Source: an uncultured Acetatifactor sp.
GTDB taxonomy: Bacteria > Bacillota > Clostridia > Lachnospirales > Lachnospiraceae
Assembly (NCBI GenBank): GCA_934394665.1
Contig: CAKRRS010000116.1
Location: forward strand, 1-5,039
Direction: 5' to 3'
Length of the DNA: 5,039 nucleotides
The notes under the pieces were generated by a model that saw only the letters and a program-made list of their open reading frames with translations, did no database searches and was not told where the DNA came from. Positions within the stretch are counted from its first letter, which is position 1; each line of letters starts with the position of its first letter. Below, one piece after another: positions 1 through 5,039 of the stretch. The position numbers were made by a program, and so were the translations under genes.

Positions 1-1
1 C

Positions 2-88
2 ACTTCTTTAGGGAATTCACACTCGGAGACGTTACAGCTGCCGGAAGGCATTCTGTTCGTTCCGGGAGTTCGTCCGGCTAGTAATTAA
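2..88 (+). CDS. Possible C-terminal tail of a convergent gene, unidentified
   Basis: An open frame enters from the left edge and ends at TAA 86-88, giving 28 codons with the C-terminus LPEGILFVPGVRPASN. Its stop lies 8 nt from the gatB stop, so it would be a tail-to-tail neighbour. The residue mix (a hydrophobic strand-like GILFV flanked by proline and glycine) looks protein-like, but 28 codons is too short to be sure, and I do not recognise a family. Another plus frame is also open to a TAG at 79-81, and a minus frame is open from an ATG at 51 to the edge. No terminator is visible between this frame and gatB. It could be non-coding. Confidence 0.25.
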   Translation, partial: TSLGNSHSETLQLPEGILFVPGVRPASN

Positions 89-96
89 CTTTCAAT

Positions 97-1542
97 TTAC
101 AACAGTTCTTTCAGCATCTTGTTAACGCTGGCAGGATCCGCCTTGCCCTTCATGGCTTTCATGGTCTGGCCTACGAGAAAGCCGATGGCTTTTTCTTTGC
201 CGCTGTGGTAGTCTTCCACAGACTGGGGATTGGCCGCAATGACTTCCTCCACGACCTTTCGCAGAGCACCTTCATCATTGACTGTCTTTAATCCCTTCTC
301 TTCCACATACTGCCTGGGATCGATATCTTCCTCGAACATCACCTGGAATACCTCTTTTGCCACGGAAGAATTGATCACTTTGCCGTCCACCAGCGCGATC
401 AGCCTGCTCAAGTGCTCCGGGGAAAATCGGATATCTTCCGGCTCCATATTCTTTTCTTTCAATAGGCGCATGGTCTCCACCATCAGCCAGTTGGATACTT
501 TCTTGGGCTGGCTTCCCAGTGCTACACAAGCCTCGAAGATATCTGCCAGATGCTTGGATCCGGTGATGATCTCGATGTCGTACTCCGGAATATCATATGC
601 TTCCTTGTAACGCTTCCTCTTCTCGGTACGGAATTCCGGCTGCTTTGCACGAATGCTTTCCAGCCACTCATCACTGATGTAGACGGGTACCAAATCGGGA
701 TCCGGGAAGTAACGATAGTCCTGCGCATCTTCCTTGGAACGCATCGCATAAGAATATTCCTTGTTATCATCCCAGCGTCTGGTCTCCTGAATGACCTCTT
801 TACCAGCCTCCAACAGATCGATCTGTCTCTCGCGTTCCCCCTGGATTGCACGAGCAATTGCCTTGAAGGAATTCAGGTTCTTCATCTCGGTACGGGTTCC
901 GAACTTTTCCGCACCCACTTCCCGTACAGACAGGTTCACGTCCGCACGCATGGATCCCTCCTGAAGTTTACAATCGGAGGCTCCCAGATACTGAATGATC
1001 AGGCGGAGTTTTTCCAGATAAGCGATTACTTCGTCCGCACTGCGCATATCCGGCTCAGACACGATCTCGATCAGCGGTACGCCGGAACGGTTGTAATCTA
1101 CCAGTGTGCAGTCTTCCCAGTCATCATGTACCAGCTTTCCGGCATCTTCCTCCATGTGGATCTCGTGGATACCCACCTGCTTTGTATAGGAACTGCCGTC
1201 CTCTCCGCTTACCTCGATCTCTACCGAACCGTTTCGGCAGATCGGCAGGTACAACTGGGAGATCTGATAGTTCTGAGGGTTATCCGGGTAGAAATAGTTC
1301 TTTCTGTCAAATTTACAATACTGTGTAATATTACAGTTGGTCGCAAGTCCCACTGCCACCGCATATTCCACGACCTGTTTGTTCAACACCGGAAGCGATC
1401 CCGGCATACCGGTACATACCGGACAGGTGTGGGTATTGGGTCTGCCGCCGAATGCGGTGGAACAGCCGCAGAATATTTTCGTCTTTGTGGCAAGCTCTAC
1501 ATGAACTTCCAGACCGATCACTGTTTCATATTGTTTTGCCAT
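97..1542 (-). CDS. gatB: Asp-tRNA(Asn)/Glu-tRNA(Gln) amidotransferase subunit B
   Basis: GatB is the kinase and transamidase subunit of GatCAB. It uses ATP to activate the side-chain carboxylate of Asp-tRNA(Asn) or Glu-tRNA(Gln), then amidates it with ammonia channelled from GatA in the cytoplasm. The 481 residues are full length for the family. The N-terminal catalytic domain opens with VIGLEVHVEL (8-17). It then shows a zinc-site pattern, Cys25 and Cys27 followed by Cys40 and Cys43, the block YPDNPQNYQISQ (85-96) and the acidic HMEEDAGK (129-136). Further family blocks are GSMRADVNLSVR and DYRYFPDPDL. The last part, ending KADPASVNKMLKELL, is the helical YqeY-like tRNA-binding tail. I chose the start at 1542 because GGAAAGG lies 8 nt upstream. 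The frame stays open 13 codons further to an ATG at 1581, but that ATG has no ribosome binding site and falls in repeat sequence. It follows gatA after 199 nt, an unusually long gap for this operon. Confidence 0.97.
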   Translation of the reverse strand: MAKQYETVIGLEVHVELATKTKIFCGCSTAFGGRPNTHTCPVCTGMPGSLPVLNKQVVEYAVAVGLATNCNITQYCKFDRKNYFYPDNPQNYQISQLYLPICRNGSVEIEVSGEDGSSYTKQVGIHEIHMEEDAGKLVHDDWEDCTLVDYNRSGVPLIEIVSEPDMRSADEVIAYLEKLRLIIQYLGASDCKLQEGSMRADVNLSVREVGAEKFGTRTEMKNLNSFKAIARAIQGERERQIDLLEAGKEVIQETRRWDDNKEYSYAMRSKEDAQDYRYFPDPDLVPVYISDEWLESIRAKQPEFRTEKRKRYKEAYDIPEYDIEIITGSKHLADIFEACVALGSQPKKVSNWLMVETMRLLKEKNMEPEDIRFSPEHLSRLIALVDGKVINSSVAKEVFQVMFEEDIDPRQYVEEKGLKTVNDEGALRKVVEEVIAANPQSVEDYHSGKEKAIGFLVGQTMKAMKGKADPASVNKMLKELL

Positions 1543-1550
1543 AGTAAATA

Positions 1551-1557
1551 CCTTTCC
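1551..1557 (-). promoter_or_regulatory. Ribosome binding site of gatB
   Basis: On the minus strand GGAAAGG sits 8 nt before ATG 1540-1542. It fixes the GatB N-terminus at MAKQYETV, which matches where family similarity begins, rather than at the in-frame ATG 39 nt upstream. Confidence 0.8.
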
Positions 1558-1559
1558 GT

Positions 1560-1663
1560 AGCTCACATTACTCATACGCATTGCTTTGTTCTATTATGCG
1601 AATTCACTGCTCAGTTTCATCGCTGTGATTCATTGCTTAGCTTCTTTATCCGAATCCACTGCT
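1560..1663 (-). repeat. Degenerate 13-nt tandem repeat array between gatA and gatB
   Basis: Read on the minus strand, eight consecutive 13-nt units fill this stretch. From the gatA side they are AGCAGTGGATTCG (1651-1663), GATAAAGAAGCTA (1638-1650), AGCAATGAATCAC (1625-1637), AGCGATGAAACTG (1612-1624), AGCAGTGAATTCG (1599-1611), CATAATAGAACAA (1586-1598), AGCAATGCGTATG (1573-1585) and AGTAATGTGAGCT (1560-1572). Six begin AGYRRTG. The two odd units (2 and 6) resemble each other and lie four units apart, which gives a higher-order 52-nt period: 1579-1613 and 1631-1665 match at 28 of 35 positions. Thirteen is not a multiple of three and there is no long open frame, so the array is non-coding. It ends just before the gatB ribosome binding site. 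No function can be assigned. Confidence 0.7.
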
Positions 1664-1703
1664 CATGCTGTATTTTTCATGTTTCTTTACTTATAATGCA
1701 TTC

Positions 1704-1732
1704 CTTATATCTCATACCTAATGCTTCGCCAA
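1704..1732 (-). promoter_or_regulatory. Candidate sigma-A-type promoter upstream of gatB
   Basis: Just past the gatA stop, the minus strand reads TTGGCG (1727-1732), 17 nt, then TATAAG (1704-1709). The -10 matches the consensus at 5 of 6 positions and the -35 at 4 of 6. If used, it would give gatB its own transcript with a leader carrying the whole 13-nt repeat array. Such matches arise easily in AT-rich spacers, so this is only a candidate. Confidence 0.25.
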
Positions 1733-1741
1733 AACCTTATT

Positions 1742-3184
1742 CTATTTCGTTTTAGCACTCTGCTCATAGGTGTACGCTGCGCGGATCAGCTTTTTCTCCT
1801 GGAAACAGTCCCCGATCAGCTGCATGCCGATCGGCAGTCCGTTAGCATCCGTGCCACAAGGGACACTGATGCCCGGCAATCCGGCCAGATTGATGGAGAT
1901 GGTATAGATATCTCCCAGATACATCTTGATGGGATCCGACAGGCTGCTGCCAAGCTTCGGCGCCGTGGTAGGTGACACAGGTCCCAGAATCACATCATAT
2001 TTTGCAAAAGCTTCGTCAAACGCCTTCTTGATCAGGGCTTTCACACGAAGTGCTTTCAGATAATATGCATCATAATATCCGGAGCTTAACACGAAGGATC
2101 CCAGCATGATACGACGTTTTACCTCGGGACCGAATCCCTGGGAACGGCTTCGCTTGTACATGGTATGCAGATCCTCCGCGTCCTCGGCGCGGTAGCCGTA
2201 TTTTACGCCATCAAAACGTTCCAGATTAGAGCTTGCTTCCGCTGCCGCAATGGTATAGTAAGTGGGAATCGCATAATCTACCAGGCTTAAGTCAAATTCT
2301 TCCACCTCTGCACCCTGCGCTTTCAATACTTCCGCTGCTGCCAATACGGCATCTTTTACCTCCGGATCCAGTCCCTCTCCGAAATAATCTCTGGGGATTC
2401 CGATCTTCATTCCTTTGACGTCAGCTACCAGTGCAGCGGTAAAATCCGTATCCTTACGATCCATGGAAGTGGAATCCTTCAGATCATGAGAAGTGATTGC
2501 CTCCAATACCGTGGCACAATCCGTTACATCTTTTGTCAAAGGTCCGATCTGATCCAGGGAAGATCCGTATGCGATCAGTCCGTATCGGGATACTGTTCCG
2601 TAAGTGGGTTTCATACCTACCACGCCGCAATAGGAAGCCGGCTGTCTGATGGATCCGCCGGTATCGGAACCAAGCGCTGCGAAACATTCCTCCGCTGCCA
2701 CAGCCGCTGCAGACCCACCGGAAGAACCACCGGGAACATGCTCCGGATTCCTTGGATTCTTCGTTACGCCATAGTAGGAAGTCTCTGTGGTACTTCCCAT
2801 GGCAAACTCGTCCATATTCGTCTTGCCTAAGATGACAGCGCCCGCTTTTTCCAGATTCAGCACGGCTTCCGCACTGAATGTAGGAACAAAGTTTTCCAAT
2901 ATTTTGGAAGAGCAGGTCGTCAGCGTCCCTTCCGTGCACATATTGTCTTTGATGGCAAACGGAACACCTGCCAGAGGTCCGGTCAGTTCTCCGGCCTCGA
3001 TCTTCTTCTGCACTTCTTCCGCCTGCTTTAACGCTCTTTCCCGTTCTACTGTCACATAGCAGTGAAACTTACCTTCCACCGCCTCTATTTTGTCCAGGAC
3101 GGCCTGTGTGGCCTCCACTGCTGTGGTCTTGCCTTCCCGGATCGCTTTTGCCAGCTCTACGGCTGTCAGGGATAAAATATCCAT
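1742..3184 (-). CDS. gatA: Asp-tRNA(Asn)/Glu-tRNA(Gln) amidotransferase subunit A
   Basis: GatA is the glutaminase subunit of GatCAB. It hydrolyses glutamine to glutamate and passes the ammonia to GatB. The 480 residues form one amidase-signature-family domain of usual length. The Ser-cisSer-Lys triad is visible as Lys79 (in VPFAIKDN), Ser154 (in GGSSGGSA) and Ser178 (in DTGGSIRQPA). From memory these are the same numbers as in the Staphylococcus aureus enzyme. Other family blocks are LGKTNMDEFAMGS (119-131), GVVGMKPTYGTVSRYGL and, near the C-terminus, NLAGLPGISVPCG and GLPIGMQLIG. An N-terminal helical region (about 5-65) precedes the signature domain. I chose the start at 3184 because AAAGGAG lies 7 nt upstream. 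The frame is open 15 codons further to 3229, but that extension runs through the palindromic spacer. No key residue is missing and there is no frameshift. Confidence 0.97.
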   Translation of the reverse strand: MDILSLTAVELAKAIREGKTTAVEATQAVLDKIEAVEGKFHCYVTVERERALKQAEEVQKKIEAGELTGPLAGVPFAIKDNMCTEGTLTTCSSKILENFVPTFSAEAVLNLEKAGAVILGKTNMDEFAMGSTTETSYYGVTKNPRNPEHVPGGSSGGSAAAVAAEECFAALGSDTGGSIRQPASYCGVVGMKPTYGTVSRYGLIAYGSSLDQIGPLTKDVTDCATVLEAITSHDLKDSTSMDRKDTDFTAALVADVKGMKIGIPRDYFGEGLDPEVKDAVLAAAEVLKAQGAEVEEFDLSLVDYAIPTYYTIAAAEASSNLERFDGVKYGYRAEDAEDLHTMYKRSRSQGFGPEVKRRIMLGSFVLSSGYYDAYYLKALRVKALIKKAFDEAFAKYDVILGPVSPTTAPKLGSSLSDPIKMYLGDIYTISINLAGLPGISVPCGTDANGLPIGMQLIGDCFQEKKLIRAAYTYEQSAKTK

Positions 3185-3191
3185 ATCCGTT

Positions 3192-3198
3192 CTCCTTT
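3192..3198 (-). promoter_or_regulatory. Ribosome binding site of gatA
   Basis: On the minus strand AAAGGAG stands 7 nt before ATG 3182-3184. It is the strongest Shine-Dalgarno match in the window and sets the GatA start at MDILSLTAVE, where family similarity begins. Confidence 0.85.
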
Positions 3199-3206
3199 TG
3201 TCAATA

Positions 3207-3222
3207 CTTCGAATGTTCGAAG
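3207..3222 (-). other. Short perfect palindrome upstream of the gatA ribosome binding site
   Basis: On the minus strand, arms CTTCGAA and TTCGAAG (7 bp) flank a 2-nt centre, ending 8 nt before the gatA Shine-Dalgarno sequence. As RNA the stem would have to open at the tight turn, leaving about 6 bp. As DNA it is a symmetric site that a dimeric protein could bind. No U-tract follows, so it is not a terminator. Its role is unknown. Confidence 0.4.
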
Positions 3223-3304
3223 ATAACACTTACAAAATAATTTTCTCTATCCGTCGATATTACCGAAATACTCTAAATTCATTCCCTGCTTCGTCAATAT
3301 CTTC

Positions 3305-3330
3305 AGACTTTTGACTTTAGTCAAAAGTCT
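3305..3330 (-). other. Perfect 12-bp palindrome spanning the gatC stop codon
   Basis: Arms AGACTTTTGACT (3305-3316) and AGTCAAAAGTCT (3319-3330) are exact reverse complements around a 2-nt centre. In the minus-strand message the last gatC codons (Lys-Thr-Phe-Asp) lie in the first arm and the UAA stop spans the turn. The downstream arm is followed by GAAGATATTG, not a U-run, so this is not a standard intrinsic terminator, and gatA continues 132 nt later. It could act as an mRNA processing or stability element, modulate ribosome release at gatC, or be a dispersed repeat. The symmetry is read directly; the function is unknown. Confidence 0.6.
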
Positions 3331-3610
3331 TTGATACCACGAACATGTTATCCTTCTCGCCGGGGGCATTGGCCAGGGTCTGTTCGCTCTCGTCTCCGTT
3401 GGTCACCACATCTTCACGGAAGACATTCTGTACCGGGAACACATGGGACATGGGTTCGACTCCCGTCGTGTCCAGTTCACTCAATTTATCGATATAGTCC
3501 AGCATTCTGCCCATATCTTTTTTCGCTGCTTCCTTCTCCTCGTCGGAGAGTTCCAGCTTCGCCAGAATACCGACATATTCTATGGTTTCGTCACTGATTA
3601 CATTTGCCAT
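3317..3610 (-). CDS. gatC: Asp-tRNA(Asn)/Glu-tRNA(Gln) amidotransferase subunit C
   Basis: GatC is the small non-catalytic subunit that wraps around the GatA-GatB interface and stabilises the complex. The 97-residue product is of usual family length. It has the typical N-terminal helices with [10 protein letters not shown] and the amphipathic run [16 protein letters not shown]. The conserved extended segment [10 protein letters not shown] follows, then VFREDVV. The tail, ending MFVVSKTFD, corresponds to the family's usual FxVPKxx-type end. I chose the start at 3610 ([10 protein letters not shown]). The in-frame ATG four codons upstream overlaps the Shine-Dalgarno sequence that serves 3610 and would have none of its own. 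The gene lies 220 nt after aspS and 132 nt before gatA, whereas gatC and gatA are often close together in other genomes. Confidence 0.95.
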   Translation of the reverse strand: MANVISDETIEYVGILAKLELSDEEKEAAKKDMGRMLDYIDKLSELDTTGVEPMSHVFPVQNVFREDVVTNGDESEQTLANAPGEKDNMFVVSKTFD

Positions 3611-3615
3611 AATAA

Positions 3616-3620
3616 TCCTC
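3616..3620 (-). promoter_or_regulatory. Ribosome binding site of gatC
   Basis: GAGGA on the minus strand ends 5 nt before ATG 3608-3610. The alternative ATG at 3620-3622 overlaps this motif, which rules it out as the main start. Confidence 0.7.
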
Positions 3621-3651
3621 ATTTCTACGCACGACTTTTACTCATAACAAG

Positions 3652-3678
3652 TTTGTGTCAAGTGTTCGCAGACACAAA
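3652..3678 (-). other. Hairpin 3 of the aspS-gatC spacer
   Basis: On the minus strand TTTGTGTC (3671-3678) pairs exactly with GACACAAA (3652-3659) around an 11-nt loop, closing about 40 nt before the gatC start. A second TTTGTGTC lies upstream on the same strand at 3772-3779, so the GACACAAA arm has two possible partners. The pairing is read from sequence; folding and function are inferred. Confidence 0.45.
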
Positions 3679-3685
3679 TCTCGCG

Positions 3686-3723
3686 TGTGAATCCCCGGAT
3701 GCATTGTGCATCCACAGATCACA
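3686..3723 (-). other. Hairpin 2 of the aspS-gatC spacer
   Basis: In the minus-strand RNA the inner stem GGATGCA (3707-3713) pairs with TGCATCC (3697-3703) over a 3-nt loop. A small internal loop follows, then an outer stem of TGTGATC (3717-3723) with GATTCACA (3686-3693), leaving one bulged base. That is about 14 pairs in 38 nt, the most compact fold in the spacer. No U-run follows, so it is not a simple terminator. Confidence 0.5.
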
Positions 3724-3736
3724 TTTTACATTCCCT

Positions 3737-3785
3737 GGTTGCTTTATGATACCGACTATTTTTACGCCTGCGACACAAAACAACC
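3737..3785 (-). other. Hairpin 1 of the aspS-gatC spacer
   Basis: In the minus-strand transcript GGTTGTTTTGTG (3774-3785) can pair with CATAAAGCAACC (3737-3748) over 12 positions, around a 25-nt loop. Two of the pairs are G-U wobbles, which exist only in RNA from this strand; the opposite strand would have C-A mismatches. This fits an RNA element co-transcribed with aspS and gatC. Confidence 0.45.
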
Positions 3786-3789
3786 GCTC

Positions 3790-3817
3790 CCTATAGCTTG
3801 TCAAAATTTAATATCAA
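3790..3817 (-). promoter_or_regulatory. Weak candidate promoter for gatCAB just after aspS
   Basis: On the minus strand TTGATA (3812-3817) stands 16 nt before TATAGG (3790-3795), matching consensus at 5 of 6 and 4 of 6 positions. It overlaps an imperfect inverted repeat, TAGCTTG (3815-3821) with CAAGCTA (3794-3800). If real, transcripts would start near 3783 and carry most of the hairpin region as a leader for gatCAB, separable from aspS. Confidence 0.25.
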
Positions 3818-3830
3818 GCTAATTTTACCA

Positions 3831-5039
3831 TTACTCTCTCACCTTAATATGCACCTCGCGCAGCTGCTGCTCCGTCACCTCTCCGGGGGCACCGCACATC
3901 AGATCCTGCGCATTGCCGTTCATCGGGAAGGCAATGACTTCACGGATGTTCTCCTCGTTTCTAAGCAGCATGATCATACGATCTACGCCGGGAGCCATTC
4001 CGGCATGAGGGGGTGCTCCGAACTGGAATGCCTGATACAGTGCTCCGAACTTGGTCTTCAGTGTCTCTTCATCGTAACCGACAATCGCAAAGGCTTTCTT
4101 CATGATCTCGATATCATGGTTACGTACCGCACCGGAGGACAGCTCCACGCCGTTGCAGACGATGTCATACTGGTAAGCCAGAATATCCAGCGGATCCATG
4201 GTGTTCAGCGCTTCCAGACCGCCCTGCGGCATGGAGAACGGGTTATGGGTGAAGCCGATCTGCTTTGTCTCGGGATCCAGCTCAAACATCGGGAAATCGT
4301 TCACATAGCAGAAACGGTAAGCATCCTTTTCGATCAGATCCAGCTTTTCGCCCAGCTCTGTGCGAATATGTCCTGCATAGTAATTTGCCTTATCCTCTTT
4401 GTCTGCGATGAAGAAAATCGTATCTCCGGCAGCCAGTCCGGCAAGCTCAGCCAGTTCACCCTTCCTATCTTCGGGGATGAATTTATCAATGGGTCCCTTA
4501 TAGCTCATATCCTCTGCCACTTCCAGGTAGCCGAGCCCACCCATTCCGAGAGAAGTTGCGAAGCTTAACAGCTTTTCATGGAAGCCCTTGGACATCTCTG
4601 CGTGTACCTTGATGGCACGGACGGTTCTGCCGAGGAACGGTTTGAATGTACATCTCTGGAAAAACTCCGTCACATCCATGATACGTAAAGGGTTTCTGAG
4701 ATCCGGTTTATCACAGCCGAACTCCAACATTGCCTGCTTGTAGCTGATGATGGGGAACGGTGTCTCAGTGATCCTGCTGCCTTCGGGAGCAAATTTCACG
4801 AAAGTGTCATGCAGCACTTCCTCGCCTACCTTGAAGACATCCTCCTGGGTCACGAAGCTCATCTCGAAATCCAGCTGATAGAACTCTCCGGGAGATCTGT
4901 CGGCTCTGGCATCCTCGTCACGGAAGCAGGGCGCGATCTGGAAATATTTGTCAAATCCGGACGCCATGAGCAGCTGCTTATACTGCTGCGGTGCCTGGGG
5001 CAGCGCATAGAATTTTCCTTTAAATTTTCTACTGGGAAC
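3831..5039 (-). CDS. aspS: Aspartyl-tRNA synthetase, C-terminal two-thirds (runs off the window)
   Basis: AspRS is a class II aminoacyl-tRNA synthetase that makes Asp-AMP and transfers aspartate to tRNA-Asp, and in non-discriminating forms also to tRNA-Asn. The 402 residues present begin inside the catalytic domain at VPSRKFKGKFYALPQAPQQY. Class II motif 2 follows as FRDEDARADR (residues 39-48 of this fragment) with GEFYQLDFEMSF. The bacterial GAD insertion domain (roughly 130-230) contains VRAIKVHAEMSKGFHEK. The catalytic fold resumes around FTHNPFSMPQ and GAVRNHDIEIM, and motif 3 is GMAPGVDRMIMLL (347-359). The tail ends QQLREVHIKVRE. By comparison with E. coli AspRS about 175-200 N-terminal residues are missing, namely the OB-fold anticodon domain and motif 1. 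Frame is continuous to the window edge, so the ATG at 4967 is internal. From memory, SPGEFYQLD and APGVDR look closer to the alphaproteobacterial-style AspRS than to E. coli. Confidence 0.96.
   Translation of the reverse strand, partial: VPSRKFKGKFYALPQAPQQYKQLLMASGFDKYFQIAPCFRDEDARADRSPGEFYQLDFEMSFVTQEDVFKVGEEVLHDTFVKFAPEGSRITETPFPIISYKQAMLEFGCDKPDLRNPLRIMDVTEFFQRCTFKPFLGRTVRAIKVHAEMSKGFHEKLLSFATSLGMGGLGYLEVAEDMSYKGPIDKFIPEDRKGELAELAGLAAGDTIFFIADKEDKANYYAGHIRTELGEKLDLIEKDAYRFCYVNDFPMFELDPETKQIGFTHNPFSMPQGGLEALNTMDPLDILAYQYDIVCNGVELSSGAVRNHDIEIMKKAFAIVGYDEETLKTKFGALYQAFQFGAPPHAGMAPGVDRMIMLLRNEENIREVIAFPMNGNAQDLMCGAPGEVTEQQLREVHIKVRE

Noticed and set aside
1..51. Minus-strand open frame starting ATG 49-51 and running off the left edge (MPSGSCNVSECEFPKEV)
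   Set aside because: Only 17 codons are visible and there is no convincing ribosome binding site. A plus-strand tail competes for the same bases, so I could not call it as a gene following gatB.
41..65. Inverted repeat CCGGAA / TTCCGG after gatB as a terminator
   Set aside because: The stem is only 6 bp with a 13-nt loop and no T-run follows on either strand.
1543..1581. Longer GatB N-terminus starting at ATG 1581
   Set aside because: No ribosome binding site precedes it, the added 13 residues are encoded partly by the 13-nt repeat array, and family similarity begins just after the ATG at 1542.
550..1755. Long plus-strand open frame opposite gatB
   Set aside because: It is antisense to a clear gatB, has no recognisable family, and is rich in residues expected from reverse-reading coding DNA. 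It is a shadow frame.
3199..3206. TTGACA upstream of gatA as a promoter -35
   Set aside because: The matching -10 would fall inside the gatA coding sequence, so a transcript would lack the start codon.
3185..3229. Longer GatA N-terminus starting at ATG 3229
   Set aside because: The extension would translate the palindrome and the strong AAAGGAG site that serves ATG 3184.
3305..3330. Palindrome at the gatC stop as an intrinsic terminator
   Set aside because: The stem is AT-rich and is not followed by a U-tract on the transcribed strand, and the operon continues into gatA.
3611..3830. T-box riboswitch or tRNA gene in the aspS-gatC spacer
   Set aside because: There is no T-box antiterminator sequence of the AGGGUGGNACCGCG type, no U-run terminator, and no cloverleaf with a TTCRA loop.
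3798..4568. Plus-strand open frame opposite the end of aspS
   Set aside because: It is antisense to well-conserved AspRS sequence, with no ribosome binding site or recognisable domain.

Overview
The window holds one co-directional translation cluster, read entirely on the minus strand (right to left): the 3' two-thirds of aspS (aspartyl-tRNA synthetase), then gatC, gatA and gatB, the three subunits of the tRNA-dependent amidotransferase GatCAB. All four frames are intact where visible. The sequence suggests a Gram-positive bacterium of the Clostridia, possibly Lachnospiraceae-like. The grounds are GatCAB used for Asn/Gln-tRNA synthesis, strong AGGAG-type ribosome binding sites, AT-rich spacers between moderate-GC genes, and the general protein similarity. 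That placement is an impression from the sequence, not the result of a search.

Layout, in transcription order: aspS (window edge 5039 to 3831); a 220-nt spacer (3611-3830) with several hairpins and a weak promoter candidate; gatC (3610-3317), whose last codons sit in a perfect 12-bp palindrome; a 132-nt spacer with a short palindrome and a pair of near-direct repeats; gatA (3184-1742); a 199-nt spacer made largely of degenerate 13-nt tandem units; gatB (1542-97); and about 96 nt at the left edge that may hold the tail of a convergent gene.

The genes work together. An AspRS that charges both tRNA-Asp and tRNA-Asn would supply Asp-tRNA(Asn), which GatCAB amidates to Asn-tRNA(Asn). The same enzyme can convert Glu-tRNA(Gln) to Gln-tRNA(Gln). 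GatA releases ammonia from glutamine, GatB phosphorylates the aminoacyl-tRNA and amidates it, and GatC clamps the two together. The N-terminal anticodon-binding domain of AspRS, which decides whether it is discriminating, lies outside the window.

The proteins are ordinary housekeeping enzymes. I see no new protein system. The unusual content is in the three long intra-operon spacers, each with its own repeated or foldable sequence.
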